A DNA stretch of 64,000 bases from Annona cherimola (taxonomy: Eukaryota > Streptophyta > Magnoliopsida > Magnoliales > Annonaceae), in assembly GCA_030490835.1 (NCBI GenBank), contig CM059971.1, forward strand, positions 53,244,012-53,308,011, in the 5' to 3' direction. The translations under genes were made by a program, and so were the position numbers. The notes beneath the pieces were generated by a model. That model worked only from the letters and a program-made list of their open reading frames with translations, searched no databases and was not told the DNA's origin. This document shows positions 1 through 12,744 of the stretch, piece by piece. Positions within the stretch are counted from its first letter, which is position 1. The number at the start of each line of letters is the position of its first letter.

Positions 1-6
1 ATACCA
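1..6 (-). other. Partial primer-binding site of minus-strand Gypsy element
   Basis: The first six bases are the reverse complement of TGGTAT, the start of the site TGGTATCAGAGC that pairs with initiator tRNA-Met. Five bases (ACTTC) separate it from the LTR edge at 12. The same spacing is seen beside the plus-strand LTR ending at 23599. The rest of the site and the element body lie outside the window, so the call rests on six bases and context. Confidence 0.6.
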
Positions 7-11
7 ACTTC

Positions 12-3000
12 TGTAGCACCCCAAACCGGGCGTCACAACCTTACTCAAGGATCTATCGATTGGTAAATGTGATCAGGATTGTTGCCCTGTCACTCGGTGG
101 AATTCTTGACACCTTAGGAGTTGAGGCCCTTATATTTAGTTTAATTTCTCAGTGTTGGGCATCATAATATATCTTTGCTCATCTCACATCCTGTGATTCG
201 TATATATAAACTCGTGACATCTCAACATTCATCATGAAAGCTCTATATTTGCATTCATTATTTCAAACTTGTAACACCATAGGTACTACATTACACAACG
301 ACATATGTTCACTAAACCATCATTCCACCATTCATTAAACATTCATTCATTCGTTTATGTAACCGTAGGTAACATCACAAAATCCATCATTCGTGGAATC
401 TTTCTCGTGCTTCGTTGCCTCATCAATTCTTTCACCTGTCTGTGGATTTAAAAAACAAAACACGAGTCGAAACTCAATAAGCAAGCTATAGTTTTCAGGC
501 AATTCATTTTGAACACAACCTTTGCATGAAAGCATTCCCTTCCAATTTAATAGAAGACACTTATCAAGTGATCAACTATCAATAGGACGGAAAAATTTTT
601 CATTGAGACATCATGAGCAATGCAATGCAGTGCATCATTTCAAAACATGACATCATTGGACGGAAGCTAGCTAGGAAACCATCCGGCTCATTCCTCTCTC
701 CCACTCAGGGAGGCGTCGCTGGCCCTCGGCCCTCTTCTTAGCGACTTGGCCACACCCAAGGGGGACTACCGGTCCGCTCACTACCTTCAAGGTGGACCTA
801 ATGCTTGTGCACATGAACTTTTCATAAACATGATATTTGCCATGACATGCCAGCATGATTTTCCATTCACAAATTCATGTATCATCATTTGCCAAGAATA
901 CTTGAGAAAGCATTATAGAATCAGTTAGAGAAATATCATTTCATTGCAAAACGAGATAAAGGAATGACCATCCTTAAACACATTAATAAGAATTTAAATC
1001 ATACTTTTGCAAATTCAAAAAAAGAAGTATTTAGAAAATTGCTTGCTTACCTTGCTTGTCTTGATCTTTACTCAATCTTTTCTTTGCCTTTACCTATACA
1101 TGAGAATGACATTGCATTCATAACATTTCCATTTACTTGCACACATATAGTTTTCCAATCCACAATTCCTTTTATTCATAGATCAACTTGCATAGCAATC
1201 ATTCATCCATATGGATTGCACTTGCTATTTATCATTCATGCCATAATCATCTCTGAGCACTCCTTACGTGTTTGCCTCCTTGTTCTCATAAAATTCCAAA
1301 ATTTGGATCTTTCTTCCCCATTCCTTTTGGCCATCTGAAGTGCATATATTTCAGGGTATTTTACCCTCTAAATCATCCATAAACTCATTAGCATAATTCA
1401 GGTTTCATACGTATCATAAAAATATGAAAATTGGGTCATATACATAACCCTAAATTCCATCCTTTCTAAAATCCACCTCTAATAGGTTAAACCCTCATAA
1501 TCACTTATGATATTTATTTATATCCCATTATAAGTTAAATTCCATCACAAAAATCTGGAATTTAATATTTATTTTGATTTATTCCTTAATCTATCCATAA
1601 TGCTGAAATCAGACACACTGATCTTTCTAAATTCCAAATCATAATCAAATCAGAGAATTTTAATCTGAAATTTCTTTTATAACCTAATAACTAAATTAAT
1701 TAACCAAAATAAATATTTTCAGCACAACATATGGAGTATTTATATTTATTTAGGTATTGTTTACCCTGCTGGACAGCAGCAGATATTTTCAGACAGTTCA
1801 AATCACATAAATTATTTGGTATATTTATACCTTTAAAAAACTAATTTTTATTTTTTGTGTGTGATTAATGATTTCTTCTTCATTATAGAAAATTTTCAGC
1901 TCCAAATACCTTGTATAAAAATTATTAAAAATCATTTTTTTCAGTTGATCCTGACATCCATGCAACCCTGTTTAGGCTGATTTTCTCTGATTTTTAATTT
2001 ACAACCTACTTACATTTTTGAGATAAAATTTGGTTCGTTACTTAATCATCTTATCATGAGTTCTGAAAAAATATGTTCATGCTAAAATTCATCAATTTAC
2101 TATTCCGTTCCTATTTTAGATTTCTGTCTCATTTGTTCTAGGTTTTGCTCCCATATTTGCATCTCCTTTCAATACATATGCAAAACCCTTAATCAATACT
2201 CAATTTCAGAATGTTATTAATATTTCTTTAGAGGTTTATTATGAATCATATTTATGACCCATAAATAAAGGTAGAGAATTTGGATTTTAATGAATCAAAT
2301 TCCAAGATATACTTAACTTGATTTGAGCTAAACTTGAATCTAAATCTTTCTAACTTAGATTCCTCTCATTGCTCCTCCTTCTCTTCCTCTTTTTCTTCTT
2401 TCTTTCTTCCTTTTTCCTCCCTTTTCTTCCTCTTTCCCTTGTTGGGATTTGGGGTTCTTGGCTTGGGAATTTTTCCTTGGATTTCTCCTTCAAGAAATGG
2501 ACGTCTTCCCCTATGGTTGCTCCTTGGTATTTTTTTCTGTTTTTTTTTATTTTTCACTCCAAGTTAACGTCCTTATGCTCCTGTCCCCTTGCTGATTTTT
2601 TTTGCTGAATTATGGGGCCGACTTTCCATCTCACTTAGGGTAATTGATGGCACAATTGACATGGCTTCCAAGTAAAATCCATAATTATCTTATATAAAAT
2701 CTCAAAAATAACTTTATCTCTTAATCCTTCCCCCTTGGTCATCCATGTGGCTGGGTTTTTGTCATTTAGTGATAAAAATCTCAGCTCCATAATTACCTTA
2801 AATGATTAAGCTTATGTGGTGTAATTTTAGGAATTTTTTGAAAATAAAAAAATCCCATTTATCTCCTCCCATGGACGTCCAAGCATGCCACCTCAATTGC
2901 TTCTTAATGCATGGTTTTAATGCATGGTATTATCTTAGATTTTCTCATTTTTGATAATCAAGAAAATAAAGCCACAAATCTCTAAAGTTTACACCTCATA

Positions 3001-3636
3001 TGGTATGATCTTGGTTTCATGATTAGCATCTCAAATCTCATGATTATTTGCAAAAGCGTCAAACTTATTTTTTCCTTTTGTGAAAATCCATATTTTCTTG
3101 GTGATTAGCCTAATCTATTCCATCCACAATATTAAGCAAGTCGTTTTAATCGTTCATCTCAAATTTCACTTCAAAACGATGTTTCCACCTCAAGTTATAG
3201 CCATTTGAAGTTCATCCTTGGAATAAGATGAAATTAAATGATTATCTCCATAATCCCATCATATTTGCTCAATCCAATTCATCCATAAAATTGAGCTTGA
3301 AATTCTGTGCCTATCTCTCCATTTTCACCTCAATCCGCCTTACCGGCGTCAAGTTATCAATTTCCTAATATATCTCAACTTAATTCCATAATTGCCCTTC
3401 TCTTTTCCATTAATTAAATCATGATAATTAAGACAATTATTCATGGCACATTATCCATTCATGATCCCTAACAAACCACTTGACCATAGCAATTTATTTC
3501 AACTTCTATTTTTAATCAAACTCTTAATTGCAAAATATTATCATAAGAATCATTCATAAATGAATCAAATCTCACATAAATCATAAATTCAATCCAAATA
3601 CATAAATACAAGTTTTACTTGGGTCCGGGTGTTACA
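12..3636 (-). mobile_element. Ty3/Gypsy long LTR (5' LTR, minus strand)
   Basis: In minus-strand sense this LTR starts TGTAACACCCGGACCC and ends GGTGCTACA, giving TG...CA termini and 3625 bp. A partial tRNA-Met primer site borders its downstream end, so it is the 5' LTR of an element whose body lies off the left edge. It shares blocks with the other long Gypsy LTRs here: the end block with 'ccaatcgatag', the splice-donor-like box at 1041-1054, and a pyrimidine tract at 2358-2450 (GA-rich in sense). CAAGT at 3637-3641 is the presumed target duplication; its partner is outside. It inserted into the Sirevirus 5' LTR on its right. ORFs inside are chance frames in low-complexity DNA. Confidence 0.85.
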
Positions 3637-6070
3637 CAAGTCGACTCCAAATGCGACTTGGCTCGCAATGGTCGGAAAAATTTGAACATTTGCGCATTAA
3701 ATTCGCACCACCTACCACCAAACATTCAAATTTACTTCTCATTATTTAAGGAGCATCAAGTGAACGTAAATGACGTTGGAAAAACATTGAATGAGCTCAC
3801 CTTCCACTCTCTCTTGCATTTAAAGTGATCTATAAGAAGTTTAAAGAAGAACTTGACATTTAAACTATTGAAAGCTGCATTGCTCCATCAACAACGGCTT
3901 CCACAAGTTCTTCTACATGCACGAAACCACCTACACAATCTGTAACATGTAGATCTTTGTTATTCATTGTTTATTTATTTTTCCTACTTGGTTTGGTATT
4001 GGAGACCGAAACCAAGTGAAGGCAAAGTAGTATGTGATTGGAGTGTAACTCGTCACCTACTTGTGCTGAAATCGTACAAGCCCCCTAGAGCAAGAATCTA
4101 GAAGAGAGTGGTTGTTCTAAATTGTATTGATAATACAATAATGGAACCCAAGCCACAACGGGTGTGTGCTTGGAAGAGTGGAGTAGGGGAGGTTGCCTGT
4201 GAGGACCAGGTATTTTTATTCTATTTTTATTATAACTTTTCTCTATTTATGAGGTAACTTATGAACATGCTAGTAAGAATTTTACGATATTAATGGATAC
4301 ATAACATACATGGACACGATATTTAGGAGATGTATAGTGCATATGTGCATGTATGATTAGCGTTCTATTGATGGGCACTATGACTATTGTTTCCCTCGCA
4401 GAGTAGGAGTAAATTTTGATTATTAAGTCGTATGAGTGGGAGAGTAAATTACTAATTGCAATTAGACCCGATCCATGTTCCGACCCGACCCGATAGGGAT
4501 TCAGTAATAAAGGAAGCCCGCGCGCGCTAGGGTTCATTTTTTTCATCCCGCACCCGGCTATCTTCCTTCTTCTTCTCTTTCCATTCTCTGCGTCTTCTCT
4601 TCTTTCCCCACCATTCAGTTCGGGCTAGCCACGGATTCATTCAAGGAAGCTCTACCGACTGTTTGAGGATCATCGACTCGAATCGTGGAAGTTCCGAATC
4701 TCTCCGTCTAAGTCTGGAGCACTGTTTTTGGGGGAAATTTCGATTCAAGTAAGTAGATGTCGCCCCTTCTCGATTTAGTGATGAAATTTTACGTTAAACG
4801 CGATGCGAGGCTAGAGGGAATGTATAGCTTCTAACGACTCCATGGTATTAGGCGTAGAGTTCGTAACAGTTAGGGTTCATGGTGAATTTACTTTGAATGC
4901 GTGATTTCTATGATGTAAAAGACTTCTTAGCAGTTGTTATATTGTTGAAATGTGACGTGAATTGATTTGCCCCAATCGAGAGTATGAATTGAAGGTTCTT
5001 TCATTTCGCACCTATCATGTGTTTGATAAAATGCTTGTGTGACAGATCTACGTGTTGTATCTGATTTGTGTTGATGTTGTATGCGTGGCTTGCGATGTGT
5101 TTCATTGTCTGTTATGTATGATGCGTTATCTCAAATAGTTGGTTGTAAGGGTTGTTCATGGCCCCTGATTGACATGAGGAGAGGGTTGTTCATGGCCCTT
5201 GATGGACATGAGTAGATGATTGGTTGTGTTGGTCAATTTGTGTGTATGGTTATATGTATACGATCTTGAGAGTGGGTATTGGACCCATGTGTATTAGCTT
5301 CATCACTGTATGAGTATCCATCATTATGCTTATTTGCACTTTGTGCTAACCACTATCTACTTACTGGGTCTATTTAGACTCATATCATTGTTATTGTGGT
5401 TTTAGATCGCAGGTCAGAAGGGGAACTTAAGGATGGGACAAGTTGAAGATCAAACATGAGAGACCCTAGCACAATATGTTGATTCCAGTTCTTTTAGACT
5501 TGTGCTCTTTTGATAATCATATATGTAGACAATTACTTAGGCGGATTCGTTTTGACAACTATAATGTATTTGGTATTTCAGATTGGATTATAATCCTTGT
5601 TGATGCACATATGCATGACTATTATATCTGTTTGTTGTGTAATGAAAATATGTAATGATTTCCTTCTATATGAATGTTCTTATTATATGAAGATGCAAGT
5701 ATATAAATAGGATTGAATGTTACAGATGGAAATGTAATGAATATCAGGTCATGTATTCCATATTACCCCTTGTATGTTATGGGGAGATGCTGCCGAATTT
5801 TTCTTAGATTGTGTAGCGCCGTTGATTAGTTATTGAGTATTTTTATGAATGGGGCGTTACATTGCCCAAACCTCTATATATCATTATCTCTTGACGTGGG
5901 TTGATTGCTTGTGTTTTTTACTTCTACTGCGCCATTTCACTCCAGCTCACCGGTTGTTTCATTGAAGGGATTAACTTTACAAAAGGGGAAATTTCTAATT
6001 AAGCAAAGAATTTTTAAACACCTAATTCACCCCTCCCCTCTTAGGTATTGCCATAAACTCAGGACCAACA
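3637..6070 (+). mobile_element. Sirevirus-like Copia 5' LTR remnant, split
   Basis: Two pieces, 3637-4197 and 5862-6070, form the downstream part of a Copia LTR. They match the solo LTRs at 42394 and 47107 in the opposite orientation, sharing the AGTCGACT repeats, the line with 'ccaccaaac', the 'agagtggagtagg' block and the 'cccctcccctctt' end. The LTR ends CCAACA at 6070, two bases before a tRNA-Met primer site. Its upstream part was displaced by the Gypsy LTR ending at 3636. A 1664-bp solo LTR separates the two pieces. Confidence 0.85.
4198..5861 (+). mobile_element. Solo LTR (Gypsy-type) inside the Copia LTR
   Basis: The segment begins TGTGAGGACC and ends GGGCGTTACA. It is flanked by an exact 5-bp duplication TTGCC (4193-4197 and 5862-5866), and the Copia LTR continues on both sides. 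That is the structure of a solo LTR left by LTR-LTR recombination. The TG...CA ends and the 'ggggcgttaca' terminus resemble plant chromovirus Gypsy LTRs (from general knowledge). The plus orientation is inferred from a pyrimidine-rich leader near 4560-4610 followed by a CAAGTAAGT donor-like box near 4747. It is unrelated to the other LTRs in the window. Confidence 0.88.
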
Positions 6071-6072
6071 AG

Positions 6073-6083
6073 TGGTATCAGAG
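6073..6083 (+). other. Primer-binding site (initiator tRNA-Met)
   Basis: TGGTATCAGAG lies two bases after the end of the Copia LTR at 6070. It matches the complement of the 3' end of plant initiator tRNA-Met for 11 bases; the twelfth base is T instead of C. This fixes the element as plus strand and 6070 as the end of its 5' LTR. Confidence 0.9.
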
Positions 6084-6118
6084 TAGGTCTTTGAGTTTAC
6101 ACCAAAGAGATCTTACTA

Positions 6119-7857
6119 ATGGCATCCTAATCAACTTTCACCTCTACATTTGCAGAAGGTCAATCATTCACAAGGCCACCACTATTTGATAGAAGTAACT
6201 TCAGTTACTAGAAGTTGAGAATGAAACAACTTATCATGGCTACAGATATAGATTTTTGGATTGTTATCCAAGACAGAATTGTTCTACCAATTGGTGAAAG
6301 AGCCTCCGCACGGTCTGAAGAGGAGGTTAGAACTGTAAAAAGCGACGCCAAAGCCATGAACTCCTTCAGAGCTCTCACAGTCGATGAATATGATAAGGTA
6401 TCCTCATGTCAAACAGCCAAAGAAATATGGGATACACTAACATCAATTTATGAGAGAACTTCTCAAGTCTAAGGGACGAGAAGAAATATTTTGATTAGAG
6501 AGTTAGAAAGTTTCAAAATGCTAGAGACCGAAAATATATCTGAAATGTTTGCTAGATTTTCAAAGATCACTAATGCACTAAAAGGTCTCGAAAAAAGCAA
6601 TTTTTGAATCTGAACAGGTCATGAAGATTTTAAGGATTTTACCTGAGCCATGGACTCCAAAGATCACGGCCATTGAAGAAGTAAAGGACCTGAACACTCT
6701 AAGACTGGCGGATCTCATCAGCTCACTCATGTCACATGAGCTAATAAAGAAAAGAAATGAGGAGCAGCACAAAGGAAAAAAGGGCAATTTCTTTGAGAGT
6801 TGCACCAAACTCAGATGAATCCACTTCATCCTCTTAAAATGATGATGAAGAGATAACCCTATTCCCCCAAAGGTTCAGAAAATTTGTGAGAAAGGGGAAG
6901 AACTTTAAAGGTTTCAAAGAGAGAAATGGAAAGGAGAAAAAGAAGGAAATCACCAAGTGCTACAGGTGTGAGGGAGTAGGACATATGCAAGTTCAATGTC
7001 TTACACCAGAAGAAAGTAAGACAAAAGAACGGCGAGAGAAGAGAGACAGAAATGAAAATCAAAAATTTTAGAAAACTAAAGGAAGAAGAATGTATGTAAA
7101 TGAGGAAACGTCCACAACAAGTAGCTCGTCGAATGAAGATGATGAAGCTGCAAACTATGCTAGGATATGTTGCATGGCAAGGATGGAGGAAGAACATAAC
7201 ATAGTCTACCTTGCTGCAACAAAAATCTTAGATGGGCAAACCACCTCAACAAACTGTACAAGGAGTGAAAAGGTAACTTCCAAGCTAAATACCAAGTCTA
7301 TTTTTTCTTCTACAAATGATTATCTCAAATGTGCTGAATTAGAGAAACTACAACAAGCATATGATTCATTATATGATGAAATAAAGAAACTAAAAAATAA
7401 ATTCCCGATAAAGAAAAGACAATGTGACTCAATAATTATTGTGAACGGAAAGCTGGCTGAAAAGGTCAACCACCTAACAAATGAGAACAATACCTCAACA
7501 AATGAGGTGGAAAAACTAAAGAAAGAAATTGAGTCTTTAAACGAATCATTAGCAAAGTTCTCTAATCCAGAAAAAAGTGTAAAAATATTCCTAAATATGA
7601 CCACCCAGAACAACAGAAGAGGACTCGGCTATTCCATATTTGAGAAAAGTGAATGTAGTAAATTAAATGCTCCAAGGTTTGTTAAAAACCAAACCAAGCC
7701 CATTTTACCTAAACCAAGAGTGAATTATGTTACTTGGATAAAAATACCAATTTGGGAACCACCTACTACATGGATTCCCACTCCAAGACTTCTAGGGGCA
7801 TGCAATTTTTGTAACAAAATGGGCCACAAAATTTATCAATGTAAAATAAAAAAATAA
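6119..7857 (+). pseudogene. Decayed Copia (Sirevirus-type) gag
   Basis: The likely start is ATG 6119, but codon 4 is a stop (6128-6130). Further stops occur where the family has coding residues, including the end of the 6215-6472 frame. Recognisable parts in order are an N-terminal gag domain (DIDFW, KEIWDTL), a UBN2-like helical block (ILPEPWTPK, AIEE), a first CCHC zinc knuckle at 6958-6999 (C-X2-C-X4-H-X4-C), an acidic and serine-rich linker, a lysine/glutamate-rich coiled-coil-like stretch (7320-7560), and a second CCHC knuckle at 7801-7842. A stop at 7069-7071 interrupts the frame just before 7090. Gag would package element RNA. This copy cannot make the full protein. Confidence 0.85.
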
Positions 7858-7979
7858 TATGACTATGGTGCAAAACTGGTTTGGGTACCAAAGAGCATTA
7901 GATTTATGCCTTCTAGAGTAGAACAACGTAGACTCTAATGGCTCACTAACCCAAATGTACCTATAAAATAAGTACTAAA

Positions 7980-9640
7980 GAGATAAGCACTACATGTTTT
8001 TGTTTTACAGCTATGTCTTAAAACAAAGGCCAGCAATATATGGTTTATGGATAGCAGTTGCTCAAGACATATGACGGGAGAAAGAAGATTATTTCACAAA
8101 ATCAAATCTTGTAGTAAAGGGACTATTGCATTTGGAAACAATGAGAAATGTATAATAAAAGGTAAGGAAATGTTTATGGTATTTTAAATGCATGTATTAA
8201 TAATGTATTATTTGTTGAAGGACTAAAACATAATTTAATGAGTATTAGTCAATTGTGTGACAAAGGTTATAAAGTTGTGTTTAAATCTTTTGTATGTAAT
8301 ATTTTTTATGAGGATCACATAGTCTTTAGCGGCAAAAGATATGAAAATATATATTTGGTTTGTCTTGATGAACTTGATGGAAAATGTCTTATAGCCATTG
8401 AAAATGATTCATGGATATTGCATAAAAGGCTTGGACATATAAATATATCAAATATTAAGACTTTATGGAAAAAGAGCCTAGTGGAAGGATTACTAAAGCT
8501 CAAATATGACAAAGATAAAATCTGCAAAGCATGTCAATTATCCAAGCAGCCCAAAATGTCATTTTCCTCAAAAAAGGAAATTTCAACAACTAGGCCACTT
8601 GAACTATTACATATGGATCTGTATGGGTCATCTGACATTTTAACTCTTAGTGGAAAAAAGTATGTATTTGTCATAGTTGATGATTTTTCAAGATTTACAT
8701 GGATAATACTTTTAGCTAGCAAAGATGAAGTCTTCTCGATGTTTGTTACTTTCTCAAATTTGGTGCAAAATGAAAAGAAAAATACAATCATATCCATTAT
8801 AAGTGATCATGGTGGTGAATTTAAAAACAAACGGTTTATAGAATTTTGCAATGAGAAAGGTATTCACTACACATTCTCTGCACCAAGAACTACCCAACAA
8901 AATGGGGTAGTTGAAAGGAAAAATAGAACAATATAGGAGATGGCTAGAACTATGCTAAATGAAAGTAAATTATCCAAAAGATTTTGGCGTGAAGCTATAA
9001 GTATAGCATGCCATGTACTTAATCGAGTTACCATAAGAGAAATTTTGAAAAAGACCCCATATGAACTATAGAAGGGTAGAAAAACCAAATATTCCATATC
9101 TCCATGCTTTTGGATGTACTTGCTATGTGCTGAATAATGAAAAATCAAACTTAGGAAAATTAGATGCCAAAAATGATAAAGCAATATTTCTTGGATATTC
9201 ATCAAATAGCAAAGCATATAGAGTTTTTAACAAAAGAAATCAAGTAGTAGAAGAATCAATACATGTTATATTTGATAAATTTAATCAAAATCTCAAAAAG
9301 GAAGATGAACTAAGTGACGCAGATGAAACACTAAAGAATCCTGAAAGGCAACAGTTGGAACAACAAGGAGAAGCAGAAACAAAGCAAGAACAATCTACAT
9401 ATGGAAAGGTAAGTGAAGGTAATAATTCTTACAAACCTCCAACAGATTTAAAGTTCAAAAATGACCATCCAATTGAACAAGTAATTGGTAATGTATATGA
9501 AGGAGTGAGAATAAGAAGATCTAGACACAATATTTGTGGAGAATTTGCCTTTGTGTCTAAAATAGAACCAAATTCAATTGACCAAGCACTTAATGATGAA
9601 AATTGGATCGTAGCAATGCAAGAAGAGCTATAACAATTTG
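7980..9640 (+). pseudogene. Copia pol, part 1: protease and integrase, broken
   Basis: The protease motif sits at 8041-8080. Its catalytic Asp (codon 8050) is present, but the usual DSG/DTG reads DSS. The integrase follows in the frame 8238-8936: an H-X4-H and C-X2-C zinc finger (near 8420 and 8521), then catalytic D (8616), D (8805) and E (8913). The last two are 35 residues apart, the canonical DD35E spacing. A stop ends this frame right after the ERKNR motif. A frameshift near 9060 moves the C-terminal part to 9061-9633, where the YLHAFGC and FLGYS blocks lie. Stops are scattered, so the copy is dead although the active-site geometry survives. Confidence 0.88.
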
Positions 9641-11090
9641 AAATAAATCAAGTATGATGCCTAGTTCTTAGACCCAAGGTTGCACTGTCATTGGTACCAA
9701 ATGGGTCTTTAGGAACAAATTAGATGAAAGTGGACTTGCGGTAAGAAACAAGACCAGACTTGTAGCCAAAGGATATTCCCAAGATGAAGGAATTGATTTT
9801 GAGGAATCATATGCTCTGTGGCTAGATTGGAGGCCATACATATCCTACTAGCTTTTGCCTCTCACATGAACTTTAAACTGTTTCAAATGGATGTGAAAAG
9901 TGCATTTTTGAATGGATACCTAAATGAGGAAGTATATGTTGAAAAACCTCCTAGATTTGAAGAGAATGATCAATCAAAATTTATTTTTAAGTTAACCAAA
10001 GCATTGTCTGGACTTAAACAAGCTCCAAGGGCTTGTGTATGAGAGGTTAAGAAAATTTTTGATTGATCATGATTTTCAAAGAGGAAAAGTTGACACAATA
10101 GTGTTCATCAAATATAATGGTAAAAATATATTAATTGTTCAAATTTATGTGGATAATATTATATTTGGTGCTACTAATGAAACCTCTATCAAGAATTTTC
10201 TAAGATTATGCAAAGTGAATTCAAAATGAGCATGATGGGCGAGCTAAACTTCTTCATTGGACTACAAATTAAGCAATTAGTTGAAGGAATTTTTATAAAT
10301 CAGTCTAAATACGTCAATGAGATGCTCAAGAAGTTTAGAATGCAAAATAGCAAAGGAGCAAACACACCCATGAGTTTCACCATCTAAATTGACAAGGATG
10401 AAAAAGGTAAATCAGTTGAAAAAAATTTGTATAGAAGCATGATAGGATCTCTGTTGTATTTGACTACTTCTAGACCGGATATTCTGTTTAGTGTTTGTAT
10501 GTGTTCAAGATTTCAATCATGTCCTAAAGAATTACATCTCATAGCTGTAAAAAGAATTTTTAGATATTTAATCAATCTACTAATCTAAGTCTATGGTATC
10601 CAAAGGGTTCAACATTTGATTTAATCGACTACTTGGATGCGGATTTTATCGGTTATAAAGTAGATAAAAAAAGTACTAGTGGAACATATCAGTTGCTTGA
10701 AAAAATGATGGTCTCGTGGTTTTCAAGAAAATAAACTAGTGTTGCTCTATCTACTGCGGAAGCCGAATATATTATCGTCGGGAGCTCTTGTGCCCAATTA
10801 CTTTGGATGAAACAACAACTTAGAGATTATGACATTGAATATAAAGATATACCAATTAGATGTGACAATACTAGTACAATATGTTTAACCAAAAATCCTG
10901 TATTGTATTCTAGAACTAAACATACAGATGTGAGACATTATTTCATTAGGGAACATGTCGAAAACCATAATATTTGATTAGAATATGTTAAAACTGAGGA
11001 TCAAATTGCAAATATTTTTACCAAACCCTTAGCAAAAGAATCATTCTATAAAATTAGGAATGACATGGGTATGATTGATATTGATTAAAT
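9641..11090 (+). pseudogene. Copia pol, part 2: reverse transcriptase and RNase H, broken
   Basis: RT motifs are spread over several frames. MDVKSAFLNG lies near 9889, GLKQAPRA near 10010 followed by a frameshift, and the catalytic box near 10146 reads Y-V-D-N, so the second catalytic Asp has become Asn. The RT connection follows (MGELNFFIGLQIK near 10234, then SLLYL and RPDI). RNase H ends the region with STAEAEY (near 10751), KHTDVRH (near 10918) and IFTKPLA (near 11017). Stops and frame changes run throughout. RT and RNase H would copy element RNA into DNA; this copy could not. Confidence 0.9.
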
Positions 11091-11099
11091 TTTGCAATT

Positions 11100-11115
11100 A
11101 AATGGGGGGTAAGAG
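11100..11115 (+). other. Polypurine tract-like run after pol
   Basis: The purine-rich run AAATGGGGGGTAAGAG follows the end of RNase H directly and is followed by CTGTTGGC. In most Copia elements such a tract primes plus-strand synthesis beside the 3' LTR. Here the 3' LTR is about 8 kb away and a second tract lies at 18964. Repeated PPT-like motifs near the 3' end are a known Sirevirus trait, so this may be an upstream copy. Confidence 0.55.
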
Positions 11116-11313
11116 CTGTTGGCACCCAAGGTCGTATCCAAACCCAACAAACTCCCAATTTCAAGGCCATCCCAATCACACCCCGGGGAAGACGTGCCAT
11201 GTAGGAAACGGACTCCATCCAAGAGAGTTTGGAAGGAAGCCATAGCATCTACGGGGTGACGCGTTCAGTTTCAAGTAGGAAACCCCTCCACTTCGGCTCC
11301 TAGAGAAGAGAAA

Positions 11314-12172
11314 ATGGAAGAATCTAGTAGTAGCACTGAAATGGAAGTGAGAAGGAAAGGGACCCCCACTCAACGGGGCCAAGTCCTTAAAATGCCTACA
11401 GACTACTTCAGGACAAAACGCCAACATAGCCGGTTTTATAGGCATTTTTATGAGAGAGATTTTCGTGACCAAAATCATAGATTTTAAGTTCCCGCATGAG
11501 TATGAATTCGGGATAGAAGAATTATTGGACTTTCAAGGATGGACTGGTCTACTCAAAGAGGATGATAAAATCTATCCCGACCTGACCCGACTGTTTTACT
11601 ATCTATGGGATCAGGAATATCTCAACACTTATGTCAAAGGGGTTGAGATAAATTTCGGACTTGCACAAGGAATCTACAGGAGAAATGTCATAGGAAAAAT
11701 TGCCGGCATTTTAGGCATGCCAAAGGAAAATGAGCCTATTCTCGAGGGGTTTTCACTCACACAGATGTATAATCAACTTACAAATAGCAACAAGTATCAT
11801 CCCGGGATCAAGTTTCTACATTATATGGGCTTATCGCCGATACTGCGGGTTCTCAGACTGTTGATCGCTCATTATATCTACCCCAAGGCCGCAACTGAAA
11901 TCAATTGAGTCCACAGGAAGCTGAAATCCTGTGGAAAGTTGCTAATATGGTCAAAGTTAGTCTCCCCAGACTATTTTTGGAGGCCCTCAAACTCAAGAAG
12001 GAGAATTCATGAGGAGTTTTGCCATATGGAACGTGGATCACCAAAATCATGGGATATTACGATGTTGATCCGGATGACAAACCATTTAAAGTTTTCAAAC
12101 CAACAAACGCTGTCAACCGGGCCCTCCTGACCCGCATGAAGATTGACTTGGAGGCTTTTAGAGTTGATTGGT
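11314..12172 (+). pseudogene. Extra ORF downstream of pol, N-terminal part
   Basis: A frame opens at ATG 11314 (MEESSSSTEMEVRRKG). It is continued by 11450-11908 after a frameshift at a T-run near 11445. The second part contains GWTGLL, a LTRLFYYLWDQ helix, VKGVEINFG and LIAHYIYPK. This looks like the domain often annotated as 'putative plant transposon protein' in plant retroelement ORFs (recognised from memory, not searched). The frame changes again near 11909 and is cut at 12173 by a Gypsy LTR; a likely continuation lies at 18383. Its position between pol and the 3' LTR is where some Sireviruses carry an envelope-like ORF. I see no clear membrane anchor. Confidence 0.6.
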
Positions 12173-12744
12173 TGTGGCACCCCAAACCGAGATGTCACTT
12201 CCTTACCTCAAGACCTTATTAATTAGTAAATGTGAATCAGGATTGTTGCCCTGATCATGCGGTGGTTCTTAATTGGATCTCGTCCAAAGTTTTTTCGTTC
12301 ATATCTCTATATTTCACACCATTATTCGTCAATCATTTCTTTACAATCAACATCATACATCATATAAGCGGCAATATACTTGTAATAAATTTCATCATTT
12401 CATTCATAGCATCTCTTCATATTTTTCTACAACGACATTTACATTCCACACATATATACATTTAATCATTGAATCACATAGAACATAATTCTAAATAAGT
12501 TCATATACATCAACATACCTTAGCACTTCAAACCATGCTATCCCATTTCTTATAGCCCGCATGGCTATCATCATTGACCTTTCATCATGACTTAGATTTG
12601 CAACCTCTTGAGTTTCCCACTACCTGTTTAAGGTTTGAGAAAACAAATCATGAGTGACAACTCCGTAAGCAAGTATTTTATTTTTTAGGGCAAGGCTTCC
12701 TTGAAAACCTTTTTCATAAACATCTTGAACAACTTTTTACTTGA

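Noticed and set aside
964..1338. 124-residue ORF on the plus strand
   Set aside because: It lies antisense inside the Gypsy LTR at 12-3636 in a region matching 32481-32714. Its composition follows the AT-rich LTR, and the related copies do not keep the frame.
2334..2608. Overlapping ORFs in the CT-rich tract
   Set aside because: Serine/phenylalanine or lysine/glutamate runs in several frames come from a pyrimidine tract that all long Gypsy LTRs share; not a gene.
6073..6083. tRNA gene
   Set aside because: Only the 3' acceptor complement is present at the two primer sites (also 23605); no tRNA cloverleaf is found there or elsewhere.
11176..11478. 100-residue minus-strand ORF
   Set aside because: It is antisense to the N-terminal part of the extra Copia ORF, has no recognisable domain, and runs against the element's direction.
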